Shown here: in pieces, positions 22,481-35,200 of the stretch
Position numbering within the stretch: the first letter of the stretch is position 1
Layout: each line of letters begins with the position of its first letter
Source: Lolium rigidum
Lineage: Eukaryota > Streptophyta > Magnoliopsida > Poales > Poaceae
NCBI RefSeq assembly: GCF_022539505.1
Contig: NC_061508.1
Coordinates: forward strand, 98,063,276-98,127,275
Reading direction: 5' to 3'
DNA length: 64,000 nucleotides
The notes under the pieces: generated by a model
Seen by the model: the letters and a program-made list of their open reading frames with translations, nothing else
Told to the model about the DNA's origin: nothing
The model's database searches: none
Program-made: the position numbers and the translations under genes

Positions 22481-24264
22481 ATGGCCAAACCCGAAAATAC
22501 TAAGTTGTGTGACTTCACTAGCACAAATAATAATGATTTCCTATGCACACCTATTGCTCCACCTGCTACTACAGCAGAATTCTTTGAAATTAAACCTGCT
22601 TTACTTAATCTTGTTATGCGAGAGCAATTTTCTGGTGTTAGTTCTGATGATTCTGCTGCCCATCTCAATAATTTTGTTGAACTATGTGAAATGCAAAAGT
22701 ATAAAGATGTAGATGGTGACATTATAAAATTAAAATTGTTTCCTTTCTCATTAAGAGGAAGAGCTAAAGATTGGTTGCTATCTCTGCCTAAGAATAGTAT
22801 TGATTCATGGACTAAATGCAAGGATGCTTTTATTGGTAGATATTATCCCCCTGCTAAAATTATATCTTTGAGGAGTAGCATAATGAATTTTAAACAATTG
22901 GATAATGAACATGTTGCTCAAGCTTGGGAAAGAATGAAATCTCTGGTTAAAAATTGCCCAACCCATGGACTCGACTACTTGGATGATCATCCAAACCTTC
23001 TATGCAGGACTAAATTTTCTTCGCGGAATTTATTGGATTCAGCTGCTGGAGGTACCTTTATGTCCATCACTCTTGGTGAAGCAACAAAGCTTCTTGATAA
23101 TATGATGGTTAATTACTCTGAATGGCACACGGAAAGAGCTCCACAAGGTAAGAAGGTAAATTCCGTTGAAGAATCCTCTTCCTTGAATGATAAGGTTGAT
23201 GCTATTATGTCTATGCTTGCGAATGATAGGACTAATGTTGATCCTAATAATGTTCCATTAGCTTCATTGGTTGCCCAAGAAGAACATTTTGATGTAAACT
23301 TCATTAAAAATAATAATTTCAACAACAATGCTTATCGGAACAATTCTAGTAATAACTATAGGCCATATCCTTATAATAATGGTAACGGTTATGCTAATTC
23401 TTATGGGAATTCTTACAACAATAATAGGAATACACCCCTGGACTTGAAGCTATGCTTAAAGAATTTATTAGTACACAAACTGCCTTTAACAAATCTGTTG
23501 AGGAAAAGCTCAATAAAATTGATATTCTTGCTTCTAGAGTTGATAGTCTTGCCTCTCGATGTTGATCTTTTGAAATCGAAAGTTATGCCTAATAGGGATA
23601 TTGAAAATAAAATTGTTACTACAGCAAATGCCATCCAAGTTAGAATTAATGAGAATATAAGATTAATGGCTGAACTGCGTGCTAGGTGGGATAGAGAAGA
23701 AAATGAAAAACTAGCTAAAGAGAAAAATGTAGCTAAAGTTTGGACTATTACCACCACTAGAAATGCTAATGATTCACATGTTGCTGCACCTCCTACTATT
23801 AATGGTAAAATAATTGGTGTTGGCAATGCTTCTACTCCTAGTGCAAAGCGCGCAAAATTACCTGGAAACCGCTAAAACTATCTAAACCGCTTGTGATAAA
23901 CTCGCTGAAATTTTTTCCAACCTTGGGGATGATAATCCAATTGCTTTAGATTGTAATGATTTAGATTTTGATGATTGCCACATCTCTGAAGTTATAAAGT
24001 TCTTGCAAAAACTTGCTAAGAGTCCCAATGCTAGCGCTGTAAACTTGGCTTTCACAAAACATATTACAAATGCTTTCATAAAAGCTAGAGAAGAGAAACT
24101 AAAACTTGAAACTTCTATTCCTAGAAAGCTAGAGGATGGTTGGGAGCCCATCATTAAAATGAGAGTCAAATATTTTGATTGTAATGCTTTATGTGATCTT
24201 GGTGCAAGTATTTCTGTTATGCCTAAAAAAGTCTATGATATGCTTGACTTGCCACCATTGAAGA
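22481..24264 (+). pseudogene. Gypsy gag-protease, frameshifted and cut by the assembly gap
   Basis: Encodes a retrotransposon Gag: capsid-like region in about residues 50-190 with the conserved RGRAKDWLLSLP, SWTKCKDAFIGRYYP and AQAWERMKSLVKNCP segments. A long Asn-rich linker follows, then coiled-coil-like sequence and an aspartic protease (CDLGASISVMPKK near 24192-24230). Against the copy at 60866 there is a one-base loss near 23432, compensated near 23560, so about 40 residues are out of frame. An extra base near 23868 ends the first frame at 23875; the protease continues in another frame from 24003. Homology stops at about 24265, before the catalytic domain is complete. No reverse transcriptase or integrase is seen. 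It resembles Athila-group Gypsy Gag. Confidence 0.8.
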
Positions 24265-24311
24265 AGGTGCTGTCTCTTTTGAATTATGAAGTCGTTCTTA
24301 CAACATGCATA
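24265..24311. other. Unrelated 47-bp stub next to the gap
   Basis: The protease reading frame, clear up to 24264, is replaced by sequence with no counterpart in the two sister copies. It may be another insertion or an assembly-edge artefact. Confidence 0.4.
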
Positions 24312-24411
24312 NNNNNNNNNNNNNNNNNNNNNNNNNNNNNNNNNNNNNNNNNNNNNNNNNNNNNNNNNNNNNNNNNNNNNNNNNNNNNNNNNNNNNNNNN
24401 NNNNNNNNNNN
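24312..24411. other. Assembly gap, 100 N
   Basis: Exactly 100 N, a conventional placeholder for a gap of unknown length. The sequences on its two sides belong to different elements in different hosts, so the true gap is probably several kb. Confidence 0.98.
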
Positions 24412-24677
24412 TCCTTTGTTTACAGCAAGCCGGTGAGATTGACAACCTCGTCGTTACGTTGGGGCAAAGTTCTGTGATTGTGTTGTGCGGGTTCCACGTT
24501 GGCGCCGGAATCCCCGGTGTTGCGCCGCACTACACTCCTCCGCCATCAACCTTCAACGTGCTTCTTGGCTCCTCCTGGTTCGATAAACCTTGGTTTCTTT
24601 ACGAGGGAAAACTTGCTATCGTACGCATCACACCTTCCTCTTGGGGTTCCCAACGGACGTGTCGACTGCACGCATCA
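24412..24677 (+). mobile_element. Gypsy 5' LTR, distal 266 bp only
   Basis: Matches the last 266 bp of the LTR at 29647-31240 with about 7 substitutions and one indel by hand alignment (near 2.6%). This supports their being the two LTRs of one element. The first 1.3 kb is hidden by the gap. Confidence 0.85.
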
Positions 24678-24688
24678 AGCTCTTTTTC

Positions 24689-24706
24689 TGGTGCCGTTGC
24701 CGGGGA
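24689..24706 (+). promoter_or_regulatory. Primer binding site (tRNA-Asp)
   Basis: TGGTGCCGTTGCCGGGGA, 11 bp after the LTR end, one base from the exact complement of tRNA-Asp. Confidence 0.8.
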
Positions 24707-24934
24707 GATCAAGACACGCTGCAAGGGGAGTTTCCACTTCCAATCTCTTTACTTTGTTTTTGTCTTGCTTTACTTTATTTTATTTACTACTTTGTTTGCT
24801 GCATTATATCAAAACACAAAAAAATTAGCTGCTAGATTTACTTTATTTACTGTCTTGATCTCTATATCGAAAACACAAAAAAATTAGTTACTTGCATTTA
24901 CTTTATTTAGTTTGCTTTATTTACTACTGCTAAA

Positions 24935-27042
24935 ATGGGTACCGTTGAGAATACTAAGTTGTGTGACTTCACTAGCACAAATAATAATGATTTGTTATGC
25001 ACACCTATTGCTCCACCTGCTACTACAACAGCATTCTTTGAAATTAAACCTGCTTTACTGAATCTTGTTATGAGAGAGCAATTTTCTGGTGTTAGTTCTG
25101 ATGATGCTGCTGCCCATCTTAATAATTTTGTTGAACTATGTGAAATGCAAAAGTATAAGGATGTAGATGGAGACATTATAAAATTAAAATTGTTTCCTTT
25201 CTCCTTAAGAGGAAGAGCTAAAGATTGGTTGCTATCTCTGCCTAGAAATAGTATTGATTCATGAACTAAATGTAAGGATGATTTTATTGGTAGATATTAT
25301 CCTCCCGCTAAAATTATATCTTTGAGAAGTAGCATAATGAATTTTAAGAAATTAGATAATGAACATGTTGCTCAAGCATGGGAGAGAATGAAATCTTTGG
25401 TAAAGAATTGCCCAACCCATGGACCGACTACTTGGATGATCATCCGGACCTTTTATGCGAGATTGAATTTTTCTTCGCGGAACCTATTGGATTCAGCCGC
25501 TGGAGGTACCTTTATGTCCATCACTTTGGGGGAGGCAACAAAGCTTCTTGATGATATGATGACAAATTACTCTGAATGGCACACGGAAAGAGCTCCACAA
25601 GGTAAGAAGGTAAATTCTGTTGAAGAAACCTCCTCCTTGAGTGATAAGACTGATGCTATTATGTCTATGCTTGTGAATGGTAGATCTAATGTTGATCCTA
25701 ATAATGTTCCTTTAGCTTCATTGGTTTCCCAAGAAGAACATGTTGATGTGAACTTCATTAAAAATAACAATTTCAACAACAATGCTTATAGGAACAATTC
25801 TGGTAACAACTCTAGGCCATATCCTGCTGCTAATGGTAATAGTTATGGTAATTCTTATGGGAATTCTTACAACAATAATAGGAGTGTACCCCCTGGTCTT
25901 GAAGCCATGCTTAAATTATTTATTAGTACACAAACTGCTTTTAACAAATCTGTTGAGGAAAAGCTCTATAGAATTGATATTCTCGCTTCTAAGGTCGATA
26001 GTCTTGCCTCTGATGTTGATCTTTTAAAATTGAAAGTCATGCCTAATAAGGATATTGATAATAAGATTGTTACTACAGCAAATGCCATCCAAGTTCGAAT
26101 TAATGAGAATACTAGATTGATGGCTGAACTGCATTCTAGGTGGGAAAGAGAAGAAAATGAAAAACTAGCTAAAGAGAATAATGTAGCTAAAGTTTGGACT
26201 ATTACCACCACTAGTAATGTTAATTATTCACATGTTGCTACACCTCCTACTATCAATGGTAAAATAATTGGTGTTGTCAATGTTACTACTCCAAGTGCAA
26301 AGCGTGCAAAATTTCCTGAAACTGCTAAAACTGCTGAAATTGATAAAACTGCTGAAATTTTTCAAAATATTGGGTACAATGATCCCATTGCTGTAGATCA
26401 TAATGGTTTAGACTTCGATGATTGTCACATCTCTGAAGTTATAAAGTTCTTACAAAAGCTTGCTAAAAGTCCCAATGCTAGTGCTATAAATTTGGCCTTT
26501 ACAAAACATATTACAAATGCTCTCATAAAAGCTAGAGAGGAGAAACTAAAACTTGAAACTTCTATTCCTAGGAAGTTGGAAGATGGTTCGGAGCCCATCA
26601 TTAGGATGAGGGTCAATGATTTTGATTGTAATGCTTTATGTGATCTTGGTGCAAGTATTTCTGTTATGCCTAAGAAAATCTATGATATGCTTGACTTGCC
26701 ACCATTGAAGAATTGTTATTTGGATGTTAATCTTGTTGATAATGCTATAAAGAAACCTTTGGGGAGGATTGATAATGTTCGTATTATGGTTAACAATAAC
26801 CTTGTCCCCGTTGATTTTGTTATCTTGGATATTTAATGCAATGCATCTTGTCCCATTATATTGGGAAGACCTTTTCTTGAACTGTTGGTGCCACCATTGA
26901 TATGAAGGAAGGTAATATTAAATATCAATTTCCTCTCAAGAAAGGTATGGAACACTTCCCTAGAAAGAGAATGAAGTTACCTTATGATTCTATTATTAGA
27001 GCAAATTATGATGTTGATGCTTCGTCTCTTGATGTTACTTGA
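24935..27042 (+). pseudogene. Gypsy gag-protease with nonsense and frameshift mutations
   Basis: Collinear with the Gag at 22481 and 60866. It starts MGTVENTKLCDFTS. The Trp codon of DSW is TGA at 25261-25263, where both sister copies have TGG. A further stop (TAA for GAA) falls at 26834-26836 in DIECNAS, and a one-base deletion in LGRPFLR breaks the last part. The protease has the catalytic DLGAS near 26640 and the C-terminal LGRPF motif. The open tail ends at a TGA at about 27040, giving the natural C-terminus (ASSLDVT) that the 60866 copy lost. No polymerase follows, so this copy encodes only Gag and protease, and neither intact. It would have needed reverse transcriptase and integrase from another element. 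Confidence 0.82.
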
Positions 27043-29646
27043 TACACACTTTCTGCGCCTAGCTGAAAGGCGTTAAAGAAAGCGCTTATGGGAGACAACC
27101 CATTATTTTACTTATGCACTTTATTTTATATTTGAGTCTTGGAAGTTGTTTACTACTGTAGCAACATCTCCTTATCTTTATTTTATTGCATTGTTGTGCC
27201 AAGTAAAGTCTTTGATAGTAAAGCCAATACTAGATTTGGATTACTGCGCAGGAACAGATTTCTTGCTATCACGAATTTGGGCAGTAGTCTCTGTAGAAAA
27301 ATAAAAAAAAAATCTGCCAATTTACGTGCGTAATCCTAAGATATGTACGCAACTTTCATTCAATTTGGGCATTTTCATCTGAGCAAGTCTGGTGCCACTT
27401 TAAAATTCTTCTTTACGAACTGTTCTGTTTTGACAGATTCTGCCTTTTATTTCGCATTGCCTGTTTTTCTATTAGATGGATTTCTTTGTTCCATTAACTT
27501 TTAGTAGCTTTGTGCAATGTCCAGAAGTGTTAAGAATGATTATGTCACCTCTGAATATATGAATTATGCACTGACCCTCTAATGAGTTTGTTTCGAGTTT
27601 GGTGTGGAGGAAGTTTTGAAGGGTCAAGAGAGGAGGATGATAGAATATGATCAAGAAGAGTGAAAAGTCAAAGCTTGGGGATGCCCCCGTGGTTCATCCC
27701 TGCATATTTTAAGAAGACTCAAGCGTCTAAGCTTGGGGATGCCCAAGGCATCCCTTCTTCATCGACAACTTATCAGGTTCCTCTAGTGAAACTATATTTT
27801 TATTCCGTCACATCTTATGTGCTTTACTTGGAGCGTATGTTTGTTTTTGTTTTTGTTTTTGTTTTTGTTTGAATAAATCGGATCCTACCATTCTTTGTTT
27901 GGGAGAGAGACACGCTCCGCTGTTTCGTATGAACACATGTGTTCTTAGCTTCAACTTTAATGTTCATTGCGAAAGTTGAACTATTTCATTCATTTCTATA
28001 TGGTTGGAAACGGAAAATGCCGCATGTGGTAAATGGTTTAATGTCTTGAATAATGTGATACTTGGCAATTGTTGTGCTCATATAGATCTTGTTTAAGCTC
28101 TTGCATCATGTACCTTGTACTCATTAATGAATAACTACATAGAGCTTGTTAAAATTTGGTTTGCATGATTGATCTCTAGAGTCTAGATATTTTCTGGTTG
28201 AGGTGTTTGAACAACAAGGAGACAATGTAAAGTCTTATAATAGATACAATATGTTCATATGTGAGCTTTGCTGCACCTTTTATACTTGAGTTTGCTTCAA
28301 ACAACCTTGCTAGCCTAGCCTTGTATTGAGAGGAATTCTTTTCGTGCATCCAAATTCTTGAGCCAATAACCATGCCATTTGTGTCCACCATACCTACCTA
28401 CTACATGGTATTTCTCCGCCATTCCAAAGTAAATTACTTGAGTGCTACCTTTAAAATTTCTATTCTTTACCTTTGCAATATATAGCTCATAGGATAAAAT
28501 AGCTTAAAAACTATCGTGGTGAAGAATATGTACTTATGTGTCTTATTTCTTAGTAAGTTGCTTGTTGAGCGGTAACCATGTTTTTGGGGACGCCATCAAC
28601 TCTTTTACCTTTGTTGAATATCATGTGAGTTTCTATGCATGTTCGTCTTGTCTGAAGTAAGGACGGTTTTCACAATCAAATGGTTTGAGTATGCATACTG
28701 TTAGAGAAGAACATTGGGACGCTAACTAAAGCCATGATTCATGGTGGAAGTTTCAGTGTGGACGGCTAATCCTCAATCTCTTATGAGAATATTAACTGTT
28801 GTTGAATGCTTATGCATTAAAGAGGAGTCCATTATCTGTTGTCTATGTTTTCCCGGTATGGATGTCTAAGTTGAGAATAATCAAAAGCGAGAAATCCAAT
28901 GCGAGCTTTCTCCTTAGACCTTTGTACATGCAGCATAGAGGTACCCCTTTGTGACACTTGGTTGAAACATATGCTATGCAATGATAATCAGTGTTAACCC
29001 AAGCTAATTAGGACAAGGTGCGAGCACTATTAGTATACTATGCATGAGGCTTGCAACTTATAAGATGTCTTATACATAACTCATATGCTTTATTACTACC
29101 GTTGACAAAATTGTTTCTTGTTTTCAAAATGAAAAGCTCTAGCACAAATATAGTAATCAATGCTTCCCTCTGCGAAGGGCCTATCTTCTACTTTATTGTT
29201 GAGTCAGTTTGCCTATTCTTTCTATCTTAGAAGCAGACACTTGTATCAACTGTGTGCATTGATTCTTACATGTTTACTTATTGCACTTGTCATATTGCTT
29301 TGTGTTGACAATTATCCATGAGATATACATGTTGAAGTTGAAAGCAACCGCTGAAACTTTATCTTCCTTTGTGTTGCTTCAATGCTTTTACTTCGAATTT
29401 ATTGCTTTATGAGTAACTCTTATGCAAGTCTTATTGATGCTTGTCTTGAAAGTATTATTCATGAAAAGTCTTTGCTATATGATTCATTAGTTTACTCATT
29501 ATCTTCACCATTGCTTCGAATCGCTGCATTCATCTCATATGCTTTACAATAGTATGATCAAGATCATGATAGCATGTCACTTCAGAAATTATCTTTGTTA
29601 TCGTTTACCTACTCGAGGGCGAGTAGGAACTAAGCTTGGGGATGCT
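27043..29646 (+). mobile_element. Gypsy internal 3' non-coding region
   Basis: 2.6 kb without genes, close to 17290-19902 throughout. AAGCTTGGGGATGCC occurs at about 27671 and 27730, the 8-bp hairpin at 27736-27754, and the second hairpin at 29608-29627. The polypurine tract lies just before the LTR. A (GTTTTT)n microsatellite is at 27839-27871. Confidence 0.85.
27839..27871 (+). repeat. (GTTTTT)n microsatellite
   Basis: About five tandem GTTTTT units. The homologous site near 18100-18120 has fewer units, so the array varies between copies of the element. Confidence 0.85.
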
Positions 29647-31240
29647 TGATACGTCTCAAACGTATCTATAATTTCTTATGTTCCATGCTACTTTTATGAT
29701 GATATTCACATGTTTTATACACATTATATGTCGTATTTATGAATTTTCCGGCACTAACCTATTGACGAGATGCCGAAGAGCCAGTTGTTGTTTTCTGCTG
29801 TTTTTGGTTTCAGAAATCCTAGTAAGGAAATATTCTCGGAATTGGACGAAATCAACGCCCAGGGGCCTATTTTTCCACGAAGCTTCCGGAAGACCGGAGG
29901 GAGACGAGCCGGGGCCACGGGGCGCCGCCACACTAGGGCGGCGCGGCCTAGAGGGGGCCCGCGCGGCCCTAGCGTGTGGGGCCCCCGTGGCTCTCCCGAC
30001 TCCGCCCTTCCGCCTACTTAAAGCCTTCGTCGCGAAACCCCCAGTACCGAGAGCCACGATACGGAAAACCTTCCAGAGACGCCGCCGCCGCCAATCCCAT
30101 CTCGGGGGATTCGGGAGATCGCCTCCGGCACCCTGCCGGAGAGGGGAATCATCTCCCGGAGGTCTCTTCATCGCCATGATCGCCTCCGGATCGATGTGTG
30201 AGTAGTTCACCCCTGGACTATGGGTCCATAGCAGTAGCTAGATGGTCGTCTTCTCCCCATTGTGCTATCATGTTAGATCTTGTGAGCTGCCTATCATGAT
30301 CAAGATCATCTATTTGTAATCCTACATGTTGTGTTTGTTAGGATCCGATGAATATTGAATACTATGTCAAGTTGATTATCAATCTATCATATATGTTATT
30401 TATGTTCTTGCATGCTCTCCGTTGCTAGTAGAGGCTCGGCCAAGTTGATACTTGTGACTCCAAGAGGGAGTATTTATGCTCGATAGTGGGTTCATGCCTC
30501 CATTAAATGCAGGACGAGTGACGGAAAGTTCTAAGGTTGTGGATGTCGTTGTTGCCACTAGGGATAAAACATCGATGCTTTGTCTAAGGATATTTGTGTT
30601 GATTACATTACGCACCATACTTAATGCAATTGTCAGTTGTTTACAACTTAATATTGGAGGGGTTCGGATGATAACCTGAAGGTGGACTTTTTAGGCATAG
30701 ATGCATGCTGGATAGCGGTCTATGTACTTTGTCGTAATGCCCTGATTAAATCTCATAGTACTCATCATGATATATGTATGTGCATTGTTATGCCTTCTTT
30801 ATTTGTCAATTGCCCAACTGTAATTTGTTCACCCAACATCTGCTATCTTATGGGAGAGACACCGCTAGTGATCTGTGGACCCCGGTCCTATTCTTTACAT
30901 CTGAAATACAAACTGCTGCAATTGTTCTTTATTGTTCTTCGCAAACAATCATCATCATCCACACTATACATCTAATCCTTTGTTTACAGCAAGCCGGTGA
31001 GATTGACAACCTCGCTGTTACGTTGGGGCAAAGTTCTGTGATTGTGTTGTGCAGGTTCCACGTTGGCGCCGGAATCCCGGTGTTGCGCCGCACTACACTC
31101 CTCCGCCATCAACCTTCAACGTGCTTCTTGGCTCCTCCTGGTTCGATAAACCTTGGTTTCTTTCTGAGGGAAAACTTGCTACTGTACGCATCACACCTTC
31201 CTCTTGGGGTTCCCAACGGACGTGTCGACTGCACGCATCA
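29647..31240 (+). mobile_element. Gypsy 3' LTR (gag-type subfamily)
   Basis: TGATACGTCTCAAACGTATC to GCACGCATCA, 1,594 bp, complete. The next five bases, ACAAG (31241-31245), would be one half of the target duplication; the other half is hidden by the gap. The element lies in a LINE. Confidence 0.9.
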
Positions 31241-32230
31241 ACAAGCTGTTTGAGATGGAACAATGCTTCTTCTTGATTAACTTCACTGTTGAGCCTGAGG
31301 GGGATGCTATTGATATTGATGATGATGATGACCCTGCCCAGAGAAATGACGAAGACAAAGTTGATGAAGAAGCTGATCTTGGTGATGACTTCAAGGCCTT
31401 GGATAAGAGTAAGAATGGTGGTAGCAACAATAGGATGGAGACTGATCCTTCCAATCCTGAATCCCAAGGGGAAAAAGTGTATCTACGAATGTAGTTCATC
31501 AAGTGCTGGAGACAAGTGTGAAAGGCAAGGTGCTGGGACTTGATCAATCAATTCCTGCTGCTAGTGCTTTGGTGCTGAGAGATGCTGAGGAGAACATTGG
31601 GAAGAGCCTCCTCCAATGTTTTGATGCTGAAAGTGATGAAGATGATGGGAATGCAAAGTTTGGACCTGATGTTGCTTCAATAGACAAACCTGACCTTCGT
31701 ATGACATCATTGGTTTGGAAGGAGAATAAACAATGGGGTCCTGTCCAAGCTACAAGGATGAGTAGTAGGATCTAGAGGGATGGCAAGACTGCTATTGAGA
31801 AGGCTCGAGAACTTAAGAACTCTAAGAACTTGGAAATCTCTAAAGGTCACAAAATTCATGGTTTTTCCAACTCTTTTTCTGCTCTTGAGAATCAAGATCT
31901 TTTTGATAAGGAAAAAATTATGGCATTATCCTGGGTCACAAGAATATGAATGCTGACTCTATTATTAACAAAGTTAAAGAGATTGAAAATTAATAGACTT
32001 AAAGAGTTTCATGTTTCTAACCCTTTCTTGTTTCTCCCTGTGGACATTAGTCTAACTGTGGAAGAGATGAGAGTGGGTGTGGAAGATGAGGATGGTGGTT
32101 CACTGGATCAGGATGATCACATTAGTGATGTTCCTGATGATGATGAACCATGGACATTAGTCTATAGTAGGAAAAGGGGTAGAAGGAAATTGATCTTTAA
32201 AAATGGTGGTAGCTTTAATTTGGAACCCTA
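31241..32230 (+). pseudogene. LINE ORF1 fragment
   Basis: Opens in frame after the LTR with KLFEMEQCFFLINFTVEPEG, which fits the Gag-like C-terminal part of plant L1 ORF1. A strongly acidic stretch follows (IDIDDDDDPAQ; DEDKVDEEADLGDD) over a (GAT)n-like run at 31309-31330. Frames break near 31495, 31775 and 31950. It ends PWTLVYSRKRGRRK (32149-32190), the usual ORF1 ending in this group, and overlaps the start of ORF2 at 32203. The N-terminal half, including any RNA-binding domain, lies beyond the LTR insertion and is not seen. Confidence 0.65.
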
Positions 32231-35200
32231 GAGGTCTTAATAGACCTGATAAGCTTACTAGAGTGCACGACCTCATTAGAGAAGTATTCCCTAATATTAT
32301 CTGCTTTTCTGAATCTAAGAAAGAGGAGTTTACAAATTTACACCTGCAACAATTAGATCCTTGGGGGAAATTCTCCTGGAATTGGCTGCTAGCTATCAAA
32401 ACTACTTGTGGCATTCTTGTTGGTATTAGTATTGATTTGTTTGACATAGTCAGATGGGATATATTTACTTATTGCGTTTTTGTTCAAATTAAAGCTAAAA
32501 AACATAATGTTGTTTGGAGAGTTATTGATGTTTATGGGTCTGCTTATGAGGAGCACAAATTGGATTTTATTAATGAGTTGCATAATGTTTATGCATGTTG
32601 AAATGGCCCTACATTAGTAGGTTGTGATTTCAACCTCATTAGAGAAAGATGTGAAAAGAATAATGGCAATGTAAATCAACATTTGGCTAACCTATTTAAT
32701 GACTGGATTAATAAGTTCAGCCTAATGGAACTTAAGAATCCTAGTAGACAATTTTCTTGGGGTAATAACCAAGACAACATGGTCATGGCCTTATTAGATA
32801 GAGTTTTTGTGTCTACTTGTTGGGACTCTTTGTTCCCTGCTAGTAGTTTATATTCCAAGGTCAGGGTTCGTAGTGATCATACCACTATTATTGTGGACAC
32901 TGGTTCTTTGAAAACTCCACATGAGAAAAAATTTAGGTTTGAGAAGTGATGGCTTAAAATTGAGGGTTTTGAACAAGTGGTGGCCAAATTATGGCAAACC
33001 CCTTGTCATCTTCAAAATTATGTTGATAGATGGCAATATAAAATGAGGAATACTAGAAAGGGGCTAAAAGGCTGGTCAACTAATATTGAATCTTCTCAAA
33101 GAAAACTTAAGCAACAGTTGGTTGCTGAGTATGATTTGCTTGATATTAGTTCTGAAACACAATGCTTATCTCATGTTTCTAAGTCCAAAATGAAATGTAT
33201 TTCTACTAAACTTACTAACATTTGGAGAAATGAGGAAATTAAGGCCAGACAGAGATCTAGGGAACGTTATATACTAGAGGGTGATCGTAATACTGCTTAT
33301 TTACATTTTGTAGCAAACCAGAGGCGGAGGAGGAAGAAGCAAATTGCTCAACTACAGGGTGAATCGGGCTTGGTGGAAGATAACAAAGGTATACTTGACA
33401 TTGCTGTGAAGTACCATAAGAACCTTTTTGCCAAGAACTTTGTCTTGATATTGATTTAGATAATGACTTTTGGGATCCTGGGGACATGGTCTCTCAGGAT
33501 CATAATAATATGCTTGATGCTGATTTCTCTGAAAAAGAGGTGAAAGAGGCAATTTTTGGATCTTATGCTGAGGGTGCTCCTGGCCCTGATGGTTTCTCTT
33601 TTCTGTTTTATCAACACTTTTGGAGCTCATTAGAGCTGATTTTATGGCTATGGTCAAAGATTGGAAAGAGGGGAATTTCGAACTATTCAGGTTGAACTTC
33701 TCTCTTTTGACTTTAATTCCAAAAGAGCCTGAAGCTGTTACTATACAGAAATTCAGGCCAATTGCTCTAACTAACTGCAGTTTCAAATTTCTTTTCTAAA
33801 TGTGCTACTAATAGGCTGGGAGTGGTTAGTGAAAAACTTATTTCACCAAACCAAACAACTTTTATCAAAGGGAGATATATCTTAGAGAGTGTAGTCTCTG
33901 CCCATGAAATAATTTATAATGCAGTTCATAATGGACAATCTGGTTTTGTTTTTAAACTTGACTATGAGAAGGCATATGGTAGGGTTGATAGGGCTTTCCT
34001 CTTAAGATTTATGAGAATGAGAGGTTTTAGCCCAAGGTGAATGTCTATTATTGAAGGGATTTTACATAATGGTTCTGTGGGTCTTAGGATCAATGATTGT
34101 AATAGTCACTTTTTCCTGACCAGTAGAGGAGTGAGGCAGGGGGATCCTATTTCCCCCATCCTCTTTAATTTTATGGCTGACGTCTTTCCCAAAAATTTGT
34201 CCAAGGCTACTGCCAATAGGCAGTTAGCTGGCTTGATGCAAGAATTGGGAGGTGGTGGTGTTATTAGCATGCAGTATGTTGATGATGCTCTACTTTTCAT
34301 AGAAAATGATCTTTCTTCTGCCATAAATTTAAAGGGGATTTTGTCATGTTTTGAGCAAATGTCTACTATGAGAATCAACTTTCATAAATGTGATTTTGTT
34401 CCAATTAATGTAGTTGAAGGTGATACACAGCTTTTTTGCTCAGGCTTTGAGCTGTAAGTTGGGTGAGTTCCCCATGCAATATCTAGGGGTTCCTTTGCAT
34501 CATAGTAAACTCAGGAAAGAAGATATTCAACTTTTCGTTGATAAAATCTTGAAGAAGGCTGCTGGTTGAGGGGAAAACTTCTTAATCATGCTGCTAAACT
34601 GGAGCTGGTTAGTAGTGTTCTAGCCAATATTCCTCTTTTCTGCTTAGTGTGATTAAATTCCCCAAGTGGACTATTACTCTGATTAATTCTCAAATGGCTC
34701 ATTGCCTTTGGGGTAATTATGAGGGCCATCATAAGTACCATCTAGCTAATTGGGGGTTAGTTACTAGGAAGAAGGATTATGGAGGCTTGGGTATTCCTGA
34801 CTTATCTGAGATGAACATGTGCCTTCTAGCCTCCTGGATTAAAAGATATAATTTGAATGAGAACAAGCTCTGGAAACAGATTGTTGATATTAAGTATAAT
34901 GTTGATAATCCAACATTTTCTCATGTTCTTCTATTGGTGCCTCCCCTTTTTGGAAAGGGGTGATGTGGGCTGCTAAAGCTTTCAAAATGGGATACCAATG
35001 GAAAGCGGGAGATGGTAAAAAAGTTAAGTTTTGGGAACATCACTGGTTTGGGTCTTGTAGCCTAGCTATTCAATATTGGGAAGTTTATTTCCTGGCGAAT
35101 GAACAAAATAAAACCATTGCTGAGCTTTGGGATGGGGAGTCTTTGAAAGTAACCTTCAAAAGGTGTTTTGATCATAGGTTGATGGTGCAATGGCTGAAAA

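Noticed and set aside
24003..24887. Open frame running through the N gap
   Set aside because: It joins a protease fragment to LTR sequence across unknown bases; the fusion is an artefact.
12909..31240. CRISPR-like spacing of repeated sequence
   Set aside because: The repeats are 1.4-1.6-kb LTRs and internal retroelement regions in a plant genome.
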